From: JACKFB01 sp041389525
Lineage (GTDB): Bacteria > Myxococcota_A > UBA9042 > PHBI01 > JACKFB01
Assembly: GCA_041389525.1 (NCBI GenBank)
Contig: JAWKRR010000012.1
Coordinates: 1 to 64,000, forward strand
Direction of reading: 5' to 3'
DNA length: 64,000 nt
Shown: positions 18,426-28,148 of the stretch, piece by piece
Layout: every line of letters begins with the position of its first letter
Position numbering within the stretch: position 1 is the stretch's first letter
Notes under the pieces: generated by a model
The model's input: only the letters and a program-made list of their open reading frames with translations
Databases searched by the model: none
Told to the model about the DNA's origin: nothing
Made by a program: the position numbers and the translations under genes

Positions 18426-21400
18426 GTCTTGGCCGGCCCGACGCACTCCTGGCACGCGTTCGCCGGGTTTTGCGCGCCCGCCGACCAGCACGCGCCGCCG
18501 ATGAAGCAGCCGGTGCCGCTGGCCGTGTATTGGCAGGTGAACCCGTTGGCGCCAAGCGGCGTGCAGGTGTCGGTGGTGCACGGGAACCCGTCGTTGCAGG
18601 CCGCGGCGGGCCCGGCCTTGCAGACGCCGTCGGAGCAGCTGTCGTTCTGCGTGCAGCCCGAGCCGTCCGCGTCACAGGCGGTGCCGTTGGGGCGCGGCGA
18701 CCAGCTGTTCGGCGCCTGGTCGGCGTTGCAGATCTGGCACGGATTGGCGGGGTTTCCTTCCTTGTCGGCGACGCACTTGCCGTCGATTCGGCAGAAGCCG
18801 CCTAGCAGTTTGACCGAGCAGGCGCCCGAGCCGTCGCAGGAGGCCAGCTCGCAGGACAGCGCCGTGCAGGTGTAGGCCGCGCCCTTGCAAGCGCCCTGGG
18901 CGTTGCAGGTGTCGGCCTTCGTGCAGGCGTTGCCGTCGTTGCAGGTCGCGCCCGTCTTCGGCTCGGTCGTGCACTCGTTCTTCGCGAGGTCGCAGCGCCC
19001 GATGTTGCACTGGTCGGTGCCGCTGGTGCAGTCGGAGTCGTCCGTGCAGCCACAGTTCACCTTGTCCCAGGTGCCGAGGCACGCGCCCACGGCCGAGCAG
19101 GTGTCCGACAGCGTGCACGCGTTCCCGTCGTCGCACCCGGCGCCCTGCAAGACCGTGGTCGTGCACACGCCGGCGCTGCAGCTCGCGGTCTCGCAGTCGG
19201 TCTCGAGGTCGGAGCAGTCGATGGCGGTACCCTTGCACACGCCACCGTCGCAGGCGTCGCCCACGGTGCAGGCGTTGCTGTCCGTGCACGAGCTGCCCTT
19301 GGTCTTGGGCGTCCCGATGCACACGTCGTTCGGCTCGCTGCAGGTGCCCTCGAGGCAGACGCCGTCGCTCTTGGCCGAGCAGTCGCGAGCGGACCCGCCC
19401 ACGCACTTACCCGAGGCGCAGGTGTCGCCGACGGTGCAGTAGAGCCCGTCCTCGCAGCTCTTTCCGGCCGCCGCGGGGTCGGCGACGACGAGGCACTCGC
19501 ACGCCTGGCACACCACCATCGAGCAGGCCGGCGCCACGATGCCCGCGCAGTCCGACGCCGACGCGCACGCGCAGCTCGCCACGCAGGCCCCCGCCTCGCA
19601 GTGGTCGTCGCTGGTGTCCGGGTTGCCGTCGTCGCACTTGGCCCCGGTCTTCGGCTCGGTCTGGCATCCCTTGGCCGCGTCGCAGAAGTCCGCCGTGCAC
19701 ACGTTCGAGTCGTTGCAGGTCACGGGCTGCCACACTTTCCGCGAGACCGCCGGCTGGCACTGCAGGCAGGCGTTCCCAGGCTTCGTCGCGTTGGCGGCCA
19801 CGCAACCGCCGTCGAGCACACAGCTCCCGGCGTCCACGACGTTGGTGCACGCGCCCGTCGACGTGTTGCACGTGTCCGTCGTGCAGGCCAGGCCGTCGTT
19901 GCAGTCGTCGTCGGCCACGCACGAGCAGCCGCTCAGCCCGCCGTCCCACGTGCCGGCGCACGCGCCCGCCGCGTCGCACGAGTCCGCCACGGTGCAGGCC
20001 TCGCCGTCGTCGCAGGCCCCGCCGTCCTTCGCCACCAGCTTGCAATCGCCCGACCCCGCGTCGCAGGTCGCCACGGTGCAGTCGTCGCCCTCACCACAGT
20101 TCTTCGCCGCGCCCGCGCACACGCCCGCCGCGTCGCACACATCGCCGACCGTGCAGGCGTTCGCGTCGTCACAGCCCGCGCCCATCGCCAGCGGCGTCTC
20201 CACGCAGTCGCCCGTGCCCGCCTCGCAGGCCACCGTCACGCACGCGCCCGCCGTCGGCTTCACGCACGACTTCGGCACGCCGCCCGTGCACCCGCCGGCC
20301 TGGCACGTGTCGTCGATGGTGCACGCGCTGCCGTCGTCGCACGCCTTCCCGTTCGCCGTCTCGTCGGACACCACCTGGCACGAGCCCGCCTTGCACGACA
20401 CCACCTCGCAGGCGCCCGCCACCAGCCCGGCGGCCAAGCAATCGCTCGCGAATTTGCAGCAGCTCCCGGCCGGCCCGGCCTTCTGCGAGCAGCCGTTCAC
20501 CGCGTCGCAGCTGTCCACCGTGCACGCGTCGCCGTCATCGCAGCTGACCGCCGTCCACGCGGTCTGCGACGCCGAGACGTCGCACCGCAGGCACTGGTCG
20601 AAGGGGTGGACCTCGCCGCCGTTGTAGCACTCCTCGCCCAGCAAGCAGGTCCCGGCGACCGGCGTGCTCGAGCAGGCGCCCGTCGCGGTGTTGCAGATAT
20701 CCAGCGTGCAGGCCCGCCCGTCGTCGCATTCGGCGTTGCTGCCGCACTTGCACTTCGAGCCGTCCCAGGTCCCGTCGCAGTTGCCGCTGGCGCCGCAGGT
20801 CGCGTTCAAGATGCAGGCGTTCGCGGGCTGACACGTCGTGCCCTCGGCCTCAAGCACCAGCGTGCAGCTCCCGTCGACGCACGCGCCGGTCGAGCAGGGC
20901 CCGTCCAGCCCGCTGCAGTCGACCTCCTCGCCCACGCAGGCGCCGGCCTCGCAGGCGTCGTCGGCGGTGCAGTCGTCGCCGTCGGTGCAGTCGGTGCCGT
21001 CGAGCTTCGCGTCCGCCACCAGCTGGCAGGTCAAGTCCACGCACGCGGCCTTCTGGCACTGCCCCGGGGTCAGCTCCGCCTCGCACTGCGCGTCCGTCGT
21101 GCACTCGCACGGGGTCGCGACGCACACGGTGCCCTCGCAGTGGTCGTCGCTCGTACACGCCACGCCGTCGTCGCAGGTCCCGCCCACCACCGCCGGGTAC
21201 GCGCAGCCCGCCGCCGCGTCGCAGCTGTCGTCGGTGCAGGTGTTCCCGTCGCTCGAGCAGGTCACGTCGCTCCACGCGCTCTTGCTCTTGGCGAGGTCGC
21301 AGATCTTGCACTTGCTCGCCGCCGACACGGTGCCGTTCGGGTAGCACTGGCCGTCGATCTGGCACACGTCGGTCGCCGGCGTGTTCACGCAGACGCCCTT

Positions 21401-21646
21401 GGTGTTGCAGGCGTCCGTGGTGCACGAGTTCTGGTCGTCGCACATCTGGTCTTGCCCGAACGTGCACACCGCCTCGGCCGTGTCTGTGCCGCCGCCCGTG
21501 TCCGCGTCGACCTTCCCCCCCGAATCCGCGTCGGCTGTGTTCTCCGGCACGACGATGTTCCCGCAGGCCGCGCTAAGCGCCACCAAGCCCAGGCCCACCA
21601 CCAGAGTTGCAAGTCTTCCCGTCGCGGTCGTCTGACGCGTCACCAT
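18419..21646 (-). CDS. Giant Cys-rich repeat lipoprotein, N-terminal part
   Basis: The gene starts at the ATG at 21646, preceded by a GGAGG-GGGAG purine run. The first 30 residues form a lipoprotein signal ending LSAAC, then an Asp/Gly/Thr linker (DADSGGKVDADTGGGTD). The remaining roughly 1000 residues are Cys-rich repeats (CDDGxACTxxDxC, CNxxTGxC, CxxDGxC). Spacing is regular enough for many disulfides, so the protein is expected to be exported and oxidised. The frame stops at 18419 after AKTT in mid-repeat because of an apparent base loss; with the downstream pieces the complete protein would be about 1650 residues. A structural or adhesive surface role is inferred. Confidence 0.8.
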   Translation of the reverse strand: MVTRQTTATGRLATLVVGLGLVALSAACGNIVVPENTADADSGGKVDADTGGGTDTAEAVCTFGQDQMCDDQNSCTTDACNTKGVCVNTPATDVCQIDGQCYPNGTVSAASKCKICDLAKSKSAWSDVTCSSDGNTCTDDSCDAAAGCAYPAVVGGTCDDGVACTSDDHCEGTVCVATPCECTTDAQCEAELTPGQCQKAACVDLTCQLVADAKLDGTDCTDGDDCTADDACEAGACVGEEVDCSGLDGPCSTGACVDGSCTLVLEAEGTTCQPANACILNATCGASGNCDGTWDGSKCKCGSNAECDDGRACTLDICNTATGACSSTPVAGTCLLGEECYNGGEVHPFDQCLRCDVSASQTAWTAVSCDDGDACTVDSCDAVNGCSQKAGPAGSCCKFASDCLAAGLVAGACEVVSCKAGSCQVVSDETANGKACDDGSACTIDDTCQAGGCTGGVPKSCVKPTAGACVTVACEAGTGDCVETPLAMGAGCDDANACTVGDVCDAAGVCAGAAKNCGEGDDCTVATCDAGSGDCKLVAKDGGACDDGEACTVADSCDAAGACAGTWDGGLSGCSCVADDDCNDGLACTTDTCNTSTGACTNVVDAGSCVLDGGCVAANATKPGNACLQCQPAVSRKVWQPVTCNDSNVCTADFCDAAKGCQTEPKTGAKCDDGNPDTSDDHCEAGACVASCACASASDCAGIVAPACSMVVCQACECLVVADPAAAGKSCEDGLYCTVGDTCASGKCVGGSARDCSAKSDGVCLEGTCSEPNDVCIGTPKTKGSSCTDSNACTVGDACDGGVCKGTAIDCSDLETDCETASCSAGVCTTTVLQGAGCDDGNACTLSDTCSAVGACLGTWDKVNCGCTDDSDCTSGTDQCNIGRCDLAKNECTTEPKTGATCNDGNACTKADTCNAQGACKGAAYTCTALSCELASCDGSGACSVKLLGGFCRIDGKCVADKEGNPANPCQICNADQAPNSWSPRPNGTACDADGSGCTQNDSCSDGVCKAGPAAACNDGFPCTTDTCTPLGANGFTCQYTASGTGCFIGGACWSAGAQNPANACQECVGPAKTT

Positions 21647-21935
21647 AGCTCCCCCCTCCACTTGGCCCAAAGGCCCTCTGCGCCACTGCTTGCGGTCGTC
21701 GAAATAGCGGCGTGCGAGCCCTGACTATCCGCGCCCAGGCGCCCCCGGGTCAACATTAGTCCTGGCCCAAGTCGCGCGCACAGCCGCGGCCCGCGCCCCC
21801 GCCGAGTCCTCGCCGCCCCGCCGCCGCCAACCCCACGGCCCCGCGCGCGTTTGGCCGACCCCGCCCGATGCACTAGTCTGCCCGCGGCGCGGCCTGAGTG
21901 CGGCCGCCCCAAGATCCCCGGGAATCGGAAGTGGT

Positions 21936-24900
21936 TTGGCGAGAGGGCACGGCTTCGGCACGTTTGGCGGTGTGTTCACGCCCTCGATCCTCACGATCCT
22001 GGGCGTCATCATGTACATGCGCCTGCCCTGGATCGTCGGCAGCGCCGGTCTCATCACGGCCATCGGCATCATCGCCGCCGCGCACGTCATCAGCGTGACC
22101 ACGGGCCTGTCGGTCGCGTCCATCGCCACCGACAAGAGCGTCGCCGCCGGCGGCCCCTACTACATCATCTCGCGCAGCCTCGGCCTCGCCCTCGGCGGCA
22201 CCCTCGGCCTCGCCCTCTTCACCGGCCTCGCCTTCTCCATCAGCCTCTACGTCATCGGCTTCTCCGAGAGCCTGCTCTCCTGGTTCGACCTCCCCAGCGA
22301 CCTCGGCTCCATCCGCATCTGCGGCACCCTGACGCTGCTCGTCCTCACCATCATCAGCTTCATCAGCACCTCGCTGGTCATCAAGACCCAGTACTTCATC
22401 CTCGCCCTCATCGCCGCGTCCCTCATCGCCATCTTCGCCGGCACGCCCCCCAGCGTCCCCGCCGCCGTCCAGCTCGACCCACTCCCCAACGCCCCCTCCA
22501 TCGCCGTCCTCTTCGGCATCTTCTTCCCCGCCGTCACCGGCTTCACCGCCGGCGTCAACATGTCCGGCGACCTCCGCGACCCGCGCACCGCCATCCCCCG
22601 CGGCACCATGGCCGCCATCCTCGTCGGCGCCCTCGTCTACCTCTCGCTGGCCGCCTACCTCGCCTGGCGCGTCCCGGCCGACCAGCTCGTCGGAAACCCC
22701 AAGATCCTCCTCGAGATCGCCCTCGCCCCCGAGGCCGTCATCGGCGGCGTCTGGGGCGCCACCCTCTCGTCCGCCCTCGGCAGCATCCTCGGCGCCCCCC
22801 GCATCCTCCAGGCCCTCTCGCTCGACCGCATCACCCCGCGCCTCTTCGCCAGAGGCCACGGCCGCGCCAACGAGCCCCGCAACGCCCTGCTCCTCGTCTA
22901 CGTCATCGCCCAGCTCGGCATCCTCATCGGCGAGCTCGACGTCATCGCCGCCATCGTCTCCATCTTCTTCATCGCCACCTACGGCTTCCTCAACCTGTCC
23001 GCCGCCATCGAGCGCTGGGCCAGCCCCGACTTCCACCCCGAGTTCCGCATCCCCGGCGCCGTCAGCGTGCTCGGCACCGTGACCTGCGTCCTCATCATGA
23101 TTCAGCTCGATATCGTCGCGACCTTCGGCGCCGCGATCCTGCTCTCGGGCGTGTTTCTCTACCTAAAACGCCGCGAGCTCACCCTGGAGACCGGCGACAC
23201 CTGGGAGGGCGTCTGGTCCTCGCTCGTCCGCGCCGGCCTGCAGCGCCTCAGCCGCGGGTCGCAGCACCGCCGAAACTGGCGCCCGAACGTCCTGCTCTTC
23301 GACCGCGAGGGAGGGGATCTCGGGCGGGCGCTCCGCGATTTGGGCGCCGCCCTGGTCAGCCACCGCGGCGTGCTGACCGCCTTCGACCTCACGGGCGGCA
23401 AGCACCCGCCGAGCCCGCCGGCCGACGACGAGGCCTCGGTCCAGGGCCTCTTCGAGAAGACGCTGCCCGCCGAGGACCCGTGGGGGACCATGGCCAACGT
23501 GGCGCGCTTTCACGGCTTCAGCGGCCTGCGCCCCAACACGGTCCTGCTGGCCTGGCCTGCGCCGAACGAGCGCCGCGACGGCTTCCCCGGCCTGCTCGAC
23601 ACCCTGCGCCGGGAGGACCTCAACGCGCTGCTCTTCGCCTTCGACCGCGCCCGCGCCAGCCTCGACCGCACCCGCGTCGACGTCTGGGTACACCCCGAAT
23701 CCCACAGCCTCCAGGTCTCCGTGGCCCTGGTCCGCTTCATCACCGCCCACGACGACTGGCACCGCGCGATGGTGCGCTTCTTGCTCGTCACCGACGACCC
23801 GACGCGGTCGGACACCCTGCGCACGGCGACCACCAAGACCCTGGCCGCCGCGCGCGTCGACGCCACGGTCACCGTCTACGACACCACCTTCGGCGAGCGC
23901 GACTACGCCGAGTGGATTCGCCAAGAGTCCGCCGACGCCAGCCTCGCCATCGTCGGCCTGCCGGGAGCGTCGACCGCGCGGATCGACGAGATGGCCGGCG
24001 ACCTCGACCGCGTCGCGGCGCGGGTGGGTCGCGTGCTCTTCGCCAGGCCCTCGTCGCTCTTCGAGGAGGTCTCGCCGCTCTTGCGCGGGGCCGAGCGGGC
24101 CGCCGCGCCCGAGGCCGAGGCGCCAGAATTCGACGGCGCGCTGCTGCCCGACCTCGCCCTGCCCGAGCAGCGGGACGTGGCCGCGGAGGTCCAGCGTTTT
24201 GCTGGCGATTTGGAGCGCCTCGCCGCGTCGCTGCACGAGCGCTACCTCCACCACGCCTACGCCCACCACGCCGCGCTGGCCGACCGGGTCACCGCGCTGG
24301 TGACGCGGACGCTAGGCTCGCTCGAGCGGGCGGCGGGTGCGGACCGGCAGCGCCAGCGGCGGCTTGTCGCGAAGGCCCAGGGCGGGCTGCACTTTCAGGC
24401 CGAGAAGCTGCTGGCGGACTTCCGGGCGGTGGACCTGCCGGCTCAGCAGGCGGTCCTGGAGCACGCGGTCGCGTGGTTTCACGAGGAGCAGGACAGCCTG
24501 GCGGCGGCGGCGCCGACCTCGGTGGCCGTGGCCTGGGACGCCGCGGACTGGGCAGCGGACCCGGCGGATCCTGCGGTCTTGAGGCGCTTGAAGCGGCGCC
24601 GGCGCTGGGCCCACCGGCTGCGCGGCCGCGCGCTGCCGCTGCAGGTCGCGCTGACGCCGCTGCAGGCGTGGTACCTGGGCCACCGCGGCGAGGAGCTCCT
24701 CTCGACGGCGGTGCGAAACTTCGCGCGGCGCGGCTATTCGCTGGCCGCTGAGCTAGGCCGGCACCTGGCGCAGGCGCGGGTCAGCCTCGGCAAATTGGCC
24801 GAGCGGGCGCGCGAGGAGGGGCTGGACGCGGCGGCGGTGGCGGCCGAGGAAGAGCGCGTCCTGACGCCACTCCGCGAGCTTGCGGCGGCCACCCAGCAGC

Positions 24901-27104
24901 GCGCCGAGCGGCACCGGCTGGCGCTCTTGGTGCGGACCCGCGAGATCGCAGGCGATTACGCCCAGGATCTCGGGCGGTTGGACGTCGCTCGGCTGGTGCG
25001 CCGCGAGCGGCGGGTGCCTCGGGAAGCCAGTCAAATACGGGCTGATTTGGGCGGCGCGTCGGCGGCCTGGGCCGAGAGCCAGGCCCTGGTGCTGTCGCGG
25101 CTGGAGCAAGCGGCGCAGCTCGCGTCGCTGCACCACCGGCTGGCGACCATGCTCACCCGCACGCGCGCCGCGGTCGCGCTGCGCCTCAAGACGGGCGTCG
25201 CGCGCTCGGTCGCGCGGGTGCAGCTGCAGCTCACCGAGCTGCGCCAAGGCTTGGCCGCGGGCGAGCTGCCTCGGCTGGAGGCCGCGACCGACCTCGGCGA
25301 GCCCATGGACGTGCAGCGAGCGCTCGACGAGCTGGCGCACGAGGTGGCGACGGCCGCCGCCGAGCTGCCCGAGCAGGTCAGGACCCTCGGCGACGGCGCG
25401 GTCCAAGAGCTGGACGAGGCGCCCTTTGAGCCGGTGTCAGCGCCCGAGGTGCCCCTGCGGCGTCTGGTGCAGTTCCTGCTGGAGTCCGAGCTGGTCGGGC
25501 GCCTCCAGACCGAGCTCGCGCCGCTGCCCGCGCTGGAGGGTGCGGCGCTGCGAACGGCCCAGGACGCCGTGAGGCTGGTGACCTTCGAGCTGTCGGCCCT
25601 GGGTGCGGAGGCGGCGACAGAGGGCGGCGAGTCCAGCGGCGACGAGGGCGCGGCCGATGAGGCCCGCAGCCGCGCGATGCAGGTCATCGACCACGGGCTG
25701 GCGCGCATCGACAGCGCGCTGGCGGCGGTGCGGGCGGCGGTCCCGTCGCTCGAGGCGCGCATCGAGGAGCTGCTGCGGCAGGTCGCCGCGCGCACCGACA
25801 GCTACGTCTACACGGGCTCGCTGGACAGCCTGCGCAAAGACCTGCGCCTCTCGGACGCCCGGCCGGTCCTGTCGAAGGTGGGCCGATTTGGTAGGCGCCT
25901 ACAGGCGAAATGGCACGACGCGCTCGAGGTGCTGCTCTACTCGCGCAGCGCGATGACCCTCGCCGCGCGGCGCCACCGCGAGTCCGGGACCGCGCCCGCC
26001 ACACCGGTCGAGGGCGCGCTGGCCGTGACCCGCGCGCACACCGCCTCCGACGCGGTGCTGCAGACCTTGCCCTTCTACTACCGCCAGCTCTTCCTCGGCC
26101 GCGCGCCCGTCAGCCGCGCCTACCAGGTCGGCCGCGAGCGCGAGGTCGCCGAGGCGGCGCGAGCCATCGCCGCGTGGCGCGACGGCTACGGCGGGGCCCT
26201 GGTCGTCAGCGGCGGGGGCGGCTCCGGCAAGACGTCTCTGTGCCGCACCCTGGCGGAGACGCACTTCCCAAGCGGGCGCGTCTACCACCTGGTCCCACCG
26301 CGCGGTGGTAGCGCCGACCCCGACGAGCTGAAGGCGGCCTTCGAGACGGCCCTGGACGCCCAGGGCAGCTACCGCGAGCTGCTCGGGGGGCTGGCACCCG
26401 GCAGCGTGGTCGTCGTGCACGACCTGGAGATGTGGTGGGAGCGCGGCGCGACCGGCAGGACGGCCCTGGCCGAGCTGCTCGACCTCGTCGACCGCTTCGG
26501 CGCCCACTGCCTCTTCATGATGACCATCAGCACGCCGGCCAGGCGCTTCATCGACCGGCTGGAGCCCATCTCGGAGCGGGCGCTGGCGGTCGTCGAGTGC
26601 GGCCCGCTGCCAGCCGAGGTGCTCAAAGAGATCATCATGCTGCGCCACCGCTCGACGGGCCTGCGGTTCGAGCTGGGCGGCCGCAGCGAAGAGGCGCTGG
26701 GCGATTGGCGCCTGGCGCGCCTCTTCTCCGCGCACTTCGACGCCTCCGGCGGCAACGTGGGCGCCGCGCTGCACGGCTGGGTCGCCCACATCGAGCGCGT
26801 CCAGGGCGAGCGCCTCGTCGTGCGCCGGCCCCAGCGCCACGACCTGGGCGTCCTCCGCGAGCTGAGCGTGGGACCGCTGGCGATTCTCCTGCAGCTAGTG
26901 CTCCACAAACAGCTCTCCCGCGCCCGGCTCGAGCGCATCGCCAGCGGCGGAAGCGACAGCGCCCGCCCCGCCGTGGGCGCCGACCTGTCGACGCTGCTGC
27001 GCATGGGTCTCGTCGTCGAAAACCAGCGCGGCGTCCTCGAGCTATCGCCGGCCGTGCAGCACCTCGTGCTCGAGCACCTGGGCGCCCGCGGGCTGCTGCC
27101 ATGA
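21936..27104 (+). CDS. Cation-chloride-cotransporter-like permease fused to helical arm and P-loop NTPase
   Basis: This 1722-residue protein is predicted in the inner membrane. Residues about 1-420 are an APC-superfamily permease with SLC12 hallmarks: GVFTPSILTILGVIMYMRL, FFPAVTGFTAGVNMSGDLRD and LGAPRILQALSLDRITP, with about 12 membrane segments. Residues about 430-700 resemble the cytosolic SLC12/universal-stress-like region (NWRPNVLLFDREGGDL). Residues about 720-1400 are long Ala/Glu/Arg/Leu-rich helices, probably coiled coil. Residues about 1405-1722 form an NTPase with Walker A GGGGSGKTS at 1426-1434 and Walker B VVVVHDLE ending near 1498, then a winged-helix-like tail. The start is TTG with GGAAG upstream. 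Its stop overlaps the MscS start (ATGA). Transport of K, Na or Cl is inferred from the family. Confidence 0.85.
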   Translation: MARGHGFGTFGGVFTPSILTILGVIMYMRLPWIVGSAGLITAIGIIAAAHVISVTTGLSVASIATDKSVAAGGPYYIISRSLGLALGGTLGLALFTGLAFSISLYVIGFSESLLSWFDLPSDLGSIRICGTLTLLVLTIISFISTSLVIKTQYFILALIAASLIAIFAGTPPSVPAAVQLDPLPNAPSIAVLFGIFFPAVTGFTAGVNMSGDLRDPRTAIPRGTMAAILVGALVYLSLAAYLAWRVPADQLVGNPKILLEIALAPEAVIGGVWGATLSSALGSILGAPRILQALSLDRITPRLFARGHGRANEPRNALLLVYVIAQLGILIGELDVIAAIVSIFFIATYGFLNLSAAIERWASPDFHPEFRIPGAVSVLGTVTCVLIMIQLDIVATFGAAILLSGVFLYLKRRELTLETGDTWEGVWSSLVRAGLQRLSRGSQHRRNWRPNVLLFDREGGDLGRALRDLGAALVSHRGVLTAFDLTGGKHPPSPPADDEASVQGLFEKTLPAEDPWGTMANVARFHGFSGLRPNTVLLAWPAPNERRDGFPGLLDTLRREDLNALLFAFDRARASLDRTRVDVWVHPESHSLQVSVALVRFITAHDDWHRAMVRFLLVTDDPTRSDTLRTATTKTLAAARVDATVTVYDTTFGERDYAEWIRQESADASLAIVGLPGASTARIDEMAGDLDRVAARVGRVLFARPSSLFEEVSPLLRGAERAAAPEAEAPEFDGALLPDLALPEQRDVAAEVQRFAGDLERLAASLHERYLHHAYAHHAALADRVTALVTRTLGSLERAAGADRQRQRRLVAKAQGGLHFQAEKLLADFRAVDLPAQQAVLEHAVAWFHEEQDSLAAAAPTSVAVAWDAADWAADPADPAVLRRLKRRRRWAHRLRGRALPLQVALTPLQAWYLGHRGEELLSTAVRNFARRGYSLAAELGRHLAQARVSLGKLAERAREEGLDAAAVAAEEERVLTPLRELAAATQQRAERHRLALLVRTREIAGDYAQDLGRLDVARLVRRERRVPREASQIRADLGGASAAWAESQALVLSRLEQAAQLASLHHRLATMLTRTRAAVALRLKTGVARSVARVQLQLTELRQGLAAGELPRLEAATDLGEPMDVQRALDELAHEVATAAAELPEQVRTLGDGAVQELDEAPFEPVSAPEVPLRRLVQFLLESELVGRLQTELAPLPALEGAALRTAQDAVRLVTFELSALGAEAATEGGESSGDEGAADEARSRAMQVIDHGLARIDSALAAVRAAVPSLEARIEELLRQVAARTDSYVYTGSLDSLRKDLRLSDARPVLSKVGRFGRRLQAKWHDALEVLLYSRSAMTLAARRHRESGTAPATPVEGALAVTRAHTASDAVLQTLPFYYRQLFLGRAPVSRAYQVGREREVAEAARAIAAWRDGYGGALVVSGGGGSGKTSLCRTLAETHFPSGRVYHLVPPRGGSADPDELKAAFETALDAQGSYRELLGGLAPGSVVVVHDLEMWWERGATGRTALAELLDLVDRFGAHCLFMMTISTPARRFIDRLEPISERALAVVECGPLPAEVLKEIIMLRHRSTGLRFELGGRSEEALGDWRLARLFSAHFDASGGNVGAALHGWVAHIERVQGERLVVRRPQRHDLGVLRELSVGPLAILLQLVLHKQLSRARLERIASGGSDSARPAVGADLSTLLRMGLVVENQRGVLELSPAVQHLVLEHLGARGLLP

Positions 27105-27820
27105 ACGACTCGCTCGCCATCTCGCCCGTCGGCTTGCTGACCTTCGTCCTCTTGGGCGCGCTGCTGCTGGCCCTGCTCCGCGGCCTGCGCCACCTGCAAC
27201 GCTGGCTGCGCCTGACCGAAGCGAGCCGCGCGCGCCTGGACCGCGTCCAGCCCGTAGCCGAGCTATCGGTCGTCGTCCTCTACGTCCTGACCGCCGCGCC
27301 CCTGGTCTTCAAAGAAGAGCCATCGCTCTCCCCGTGGGCCCTGGCCGCCCTAGCCCTGGCCGTGCTGGCCGTCTCGTGGCTGGCCATCCGCGACTGTGTC
27401 GACGGCCTCTTCCTGCGCGCCGCCGGCCTCTGCCGCCCCGGCGACCACATCAGCACCGGCGCCATACGCGGCCGCGTCGTCAGCGTCGGCTACCGCGTCG
27501 TCCACGTCCTGACCGTCGACGGCCAAGAGGCCATCGTCCCCTACAGCCGCGTCACCCGCGACGGCCTGACCCGCCGTCCTCCCGGAACCGCCTGCCACCG
27601 CCACGTCTTCGAGGTCGACCTCCCCCCAACGCTGCCAAGCGGCGCCGCCACCCGCCGAATCCAAGCCGCCGCCCTCGGCCACCACTACGCCAGCATAGCA
27701 AGACCGCCCGAGATCGAGCCCGGCCCCCAAAGCACCCTGACAGTGACAATCCACGTCCTAGCCCCCGCCCACGCCCCCGACGTGGAATCCCAAGTACGCG
27801 CCGCCCTCCAGGCCGACTGA
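27101..27820 (+). CDS. Small MscS-family mechanosensitive channel
   Basis: The product has 239 residues. Three hydrophobic segments lie at about 9-29, 45-65 and 72-102; the last runs into the beta-domain entry CRPGDHISTGAIRGRVVSVG. The beta domain with EAIVPYSRV and a short alpha/beta tail follow, as in MscS. The pore helix FVDGLFLRAAGL is close to the family but not rich in the usual Gly-Ala repeats, so gating may differ. The ATG overlaps the stop of the transporter-NTPase gene by ATGA, so the two are translationally coupled. Release of ions on membrane tension is the family role. Its 3' end is duplicated at 28596-28721. Confidence 0.85.
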   Translation: MNDSLAISPVGLLTFVLLGALLLALLRGLRHLQRWLRLTEASRARLDRVQPVAELSVVVLYVLTAAPLVFKEEPSLSPWALAALALAVLAVSWLAIRDCVDGLFLRAAGLCRPGDHISTGAIRGRVVSVGYRVVHVLTVDGQEAIVPYSRVTRDGLTRRPPGTACHRHVFEVDLPPTLPSGAATRRIQAAALGHHYASIARPPEIEPGPQSTLTVTIHVLAPAHAPDVESQVRAALQAD

Positions 27821-27920
27821 ATCTTTGCGCTAGGCGACTTTGGGGCTCCTCGTTGCCGCGCGGTACTGGACAGCCGAACGCCGCGTCCGTAGCCTTTCCC
27901 TGTCGCGCGGAGGTGACGCG

Positions 27921-28148
27921 GTGGGAGAGCGAGCAACGATTCTGGAGCAATTTCGACGGCTTCAGTCCGCTGAGAAGCTCGCGATCATCGACGAACTCTG
28001 GCTTGAGGCCTCCCTCGAAGTCCAGGCACAGCCGCTGACCGATGCGAGCCGCGACTTCCTTGATGCGCGAGTCCACGACGCGGAGTCCCACCAAGGAGAC
28101 GAGCGCGACTGGGACGATGTGCGAGACGAGCTGCTGCGGAAGACGTGA
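27921..28148 (+). CDS. Antitoxin of a RelE/ParE-type toxin-antitoxin module
   Basis: The product is 75 residues from the GTG at 27921, which follows a strong GGAGGTGA at 27909-27915; an upstream in-frame extension has no such site. The sequence EKLAIIDELWLEA, then LTDASRDFLDARVHDAES and WDDVRDELL, matches the putative addiction-module component family of antitoxins that neutralise ParE/RelE-fold toxins. The stop TGA overlaps the toxin ATG, as is usual for such pairs. Antitoxins of this type usually repress their own promoter with the toxin; no operator is evident here. Confidence 0.88.
   Translation: MGERATILEQFRRLQSAEKLAIIDELWLEASLEVQAQPLTDASRDFLDARVHDAESHQGDERDWDDVRDELLRKT

Noticed and set aside
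16689..21646. CRISPR-like periodic repeats
   Set aside because: The periodicity is coding Cys repeats with diverged sequence, not identical short repeats with unique spacers.
19601..21724. Plus-strand open frame of about 700 codons opposite the giant Cys-rich gene
   Set aside because: Ala/Arg/Val-rich with no recognisable domain; the opposite strand has a signal peptide and regular Cys repeats.
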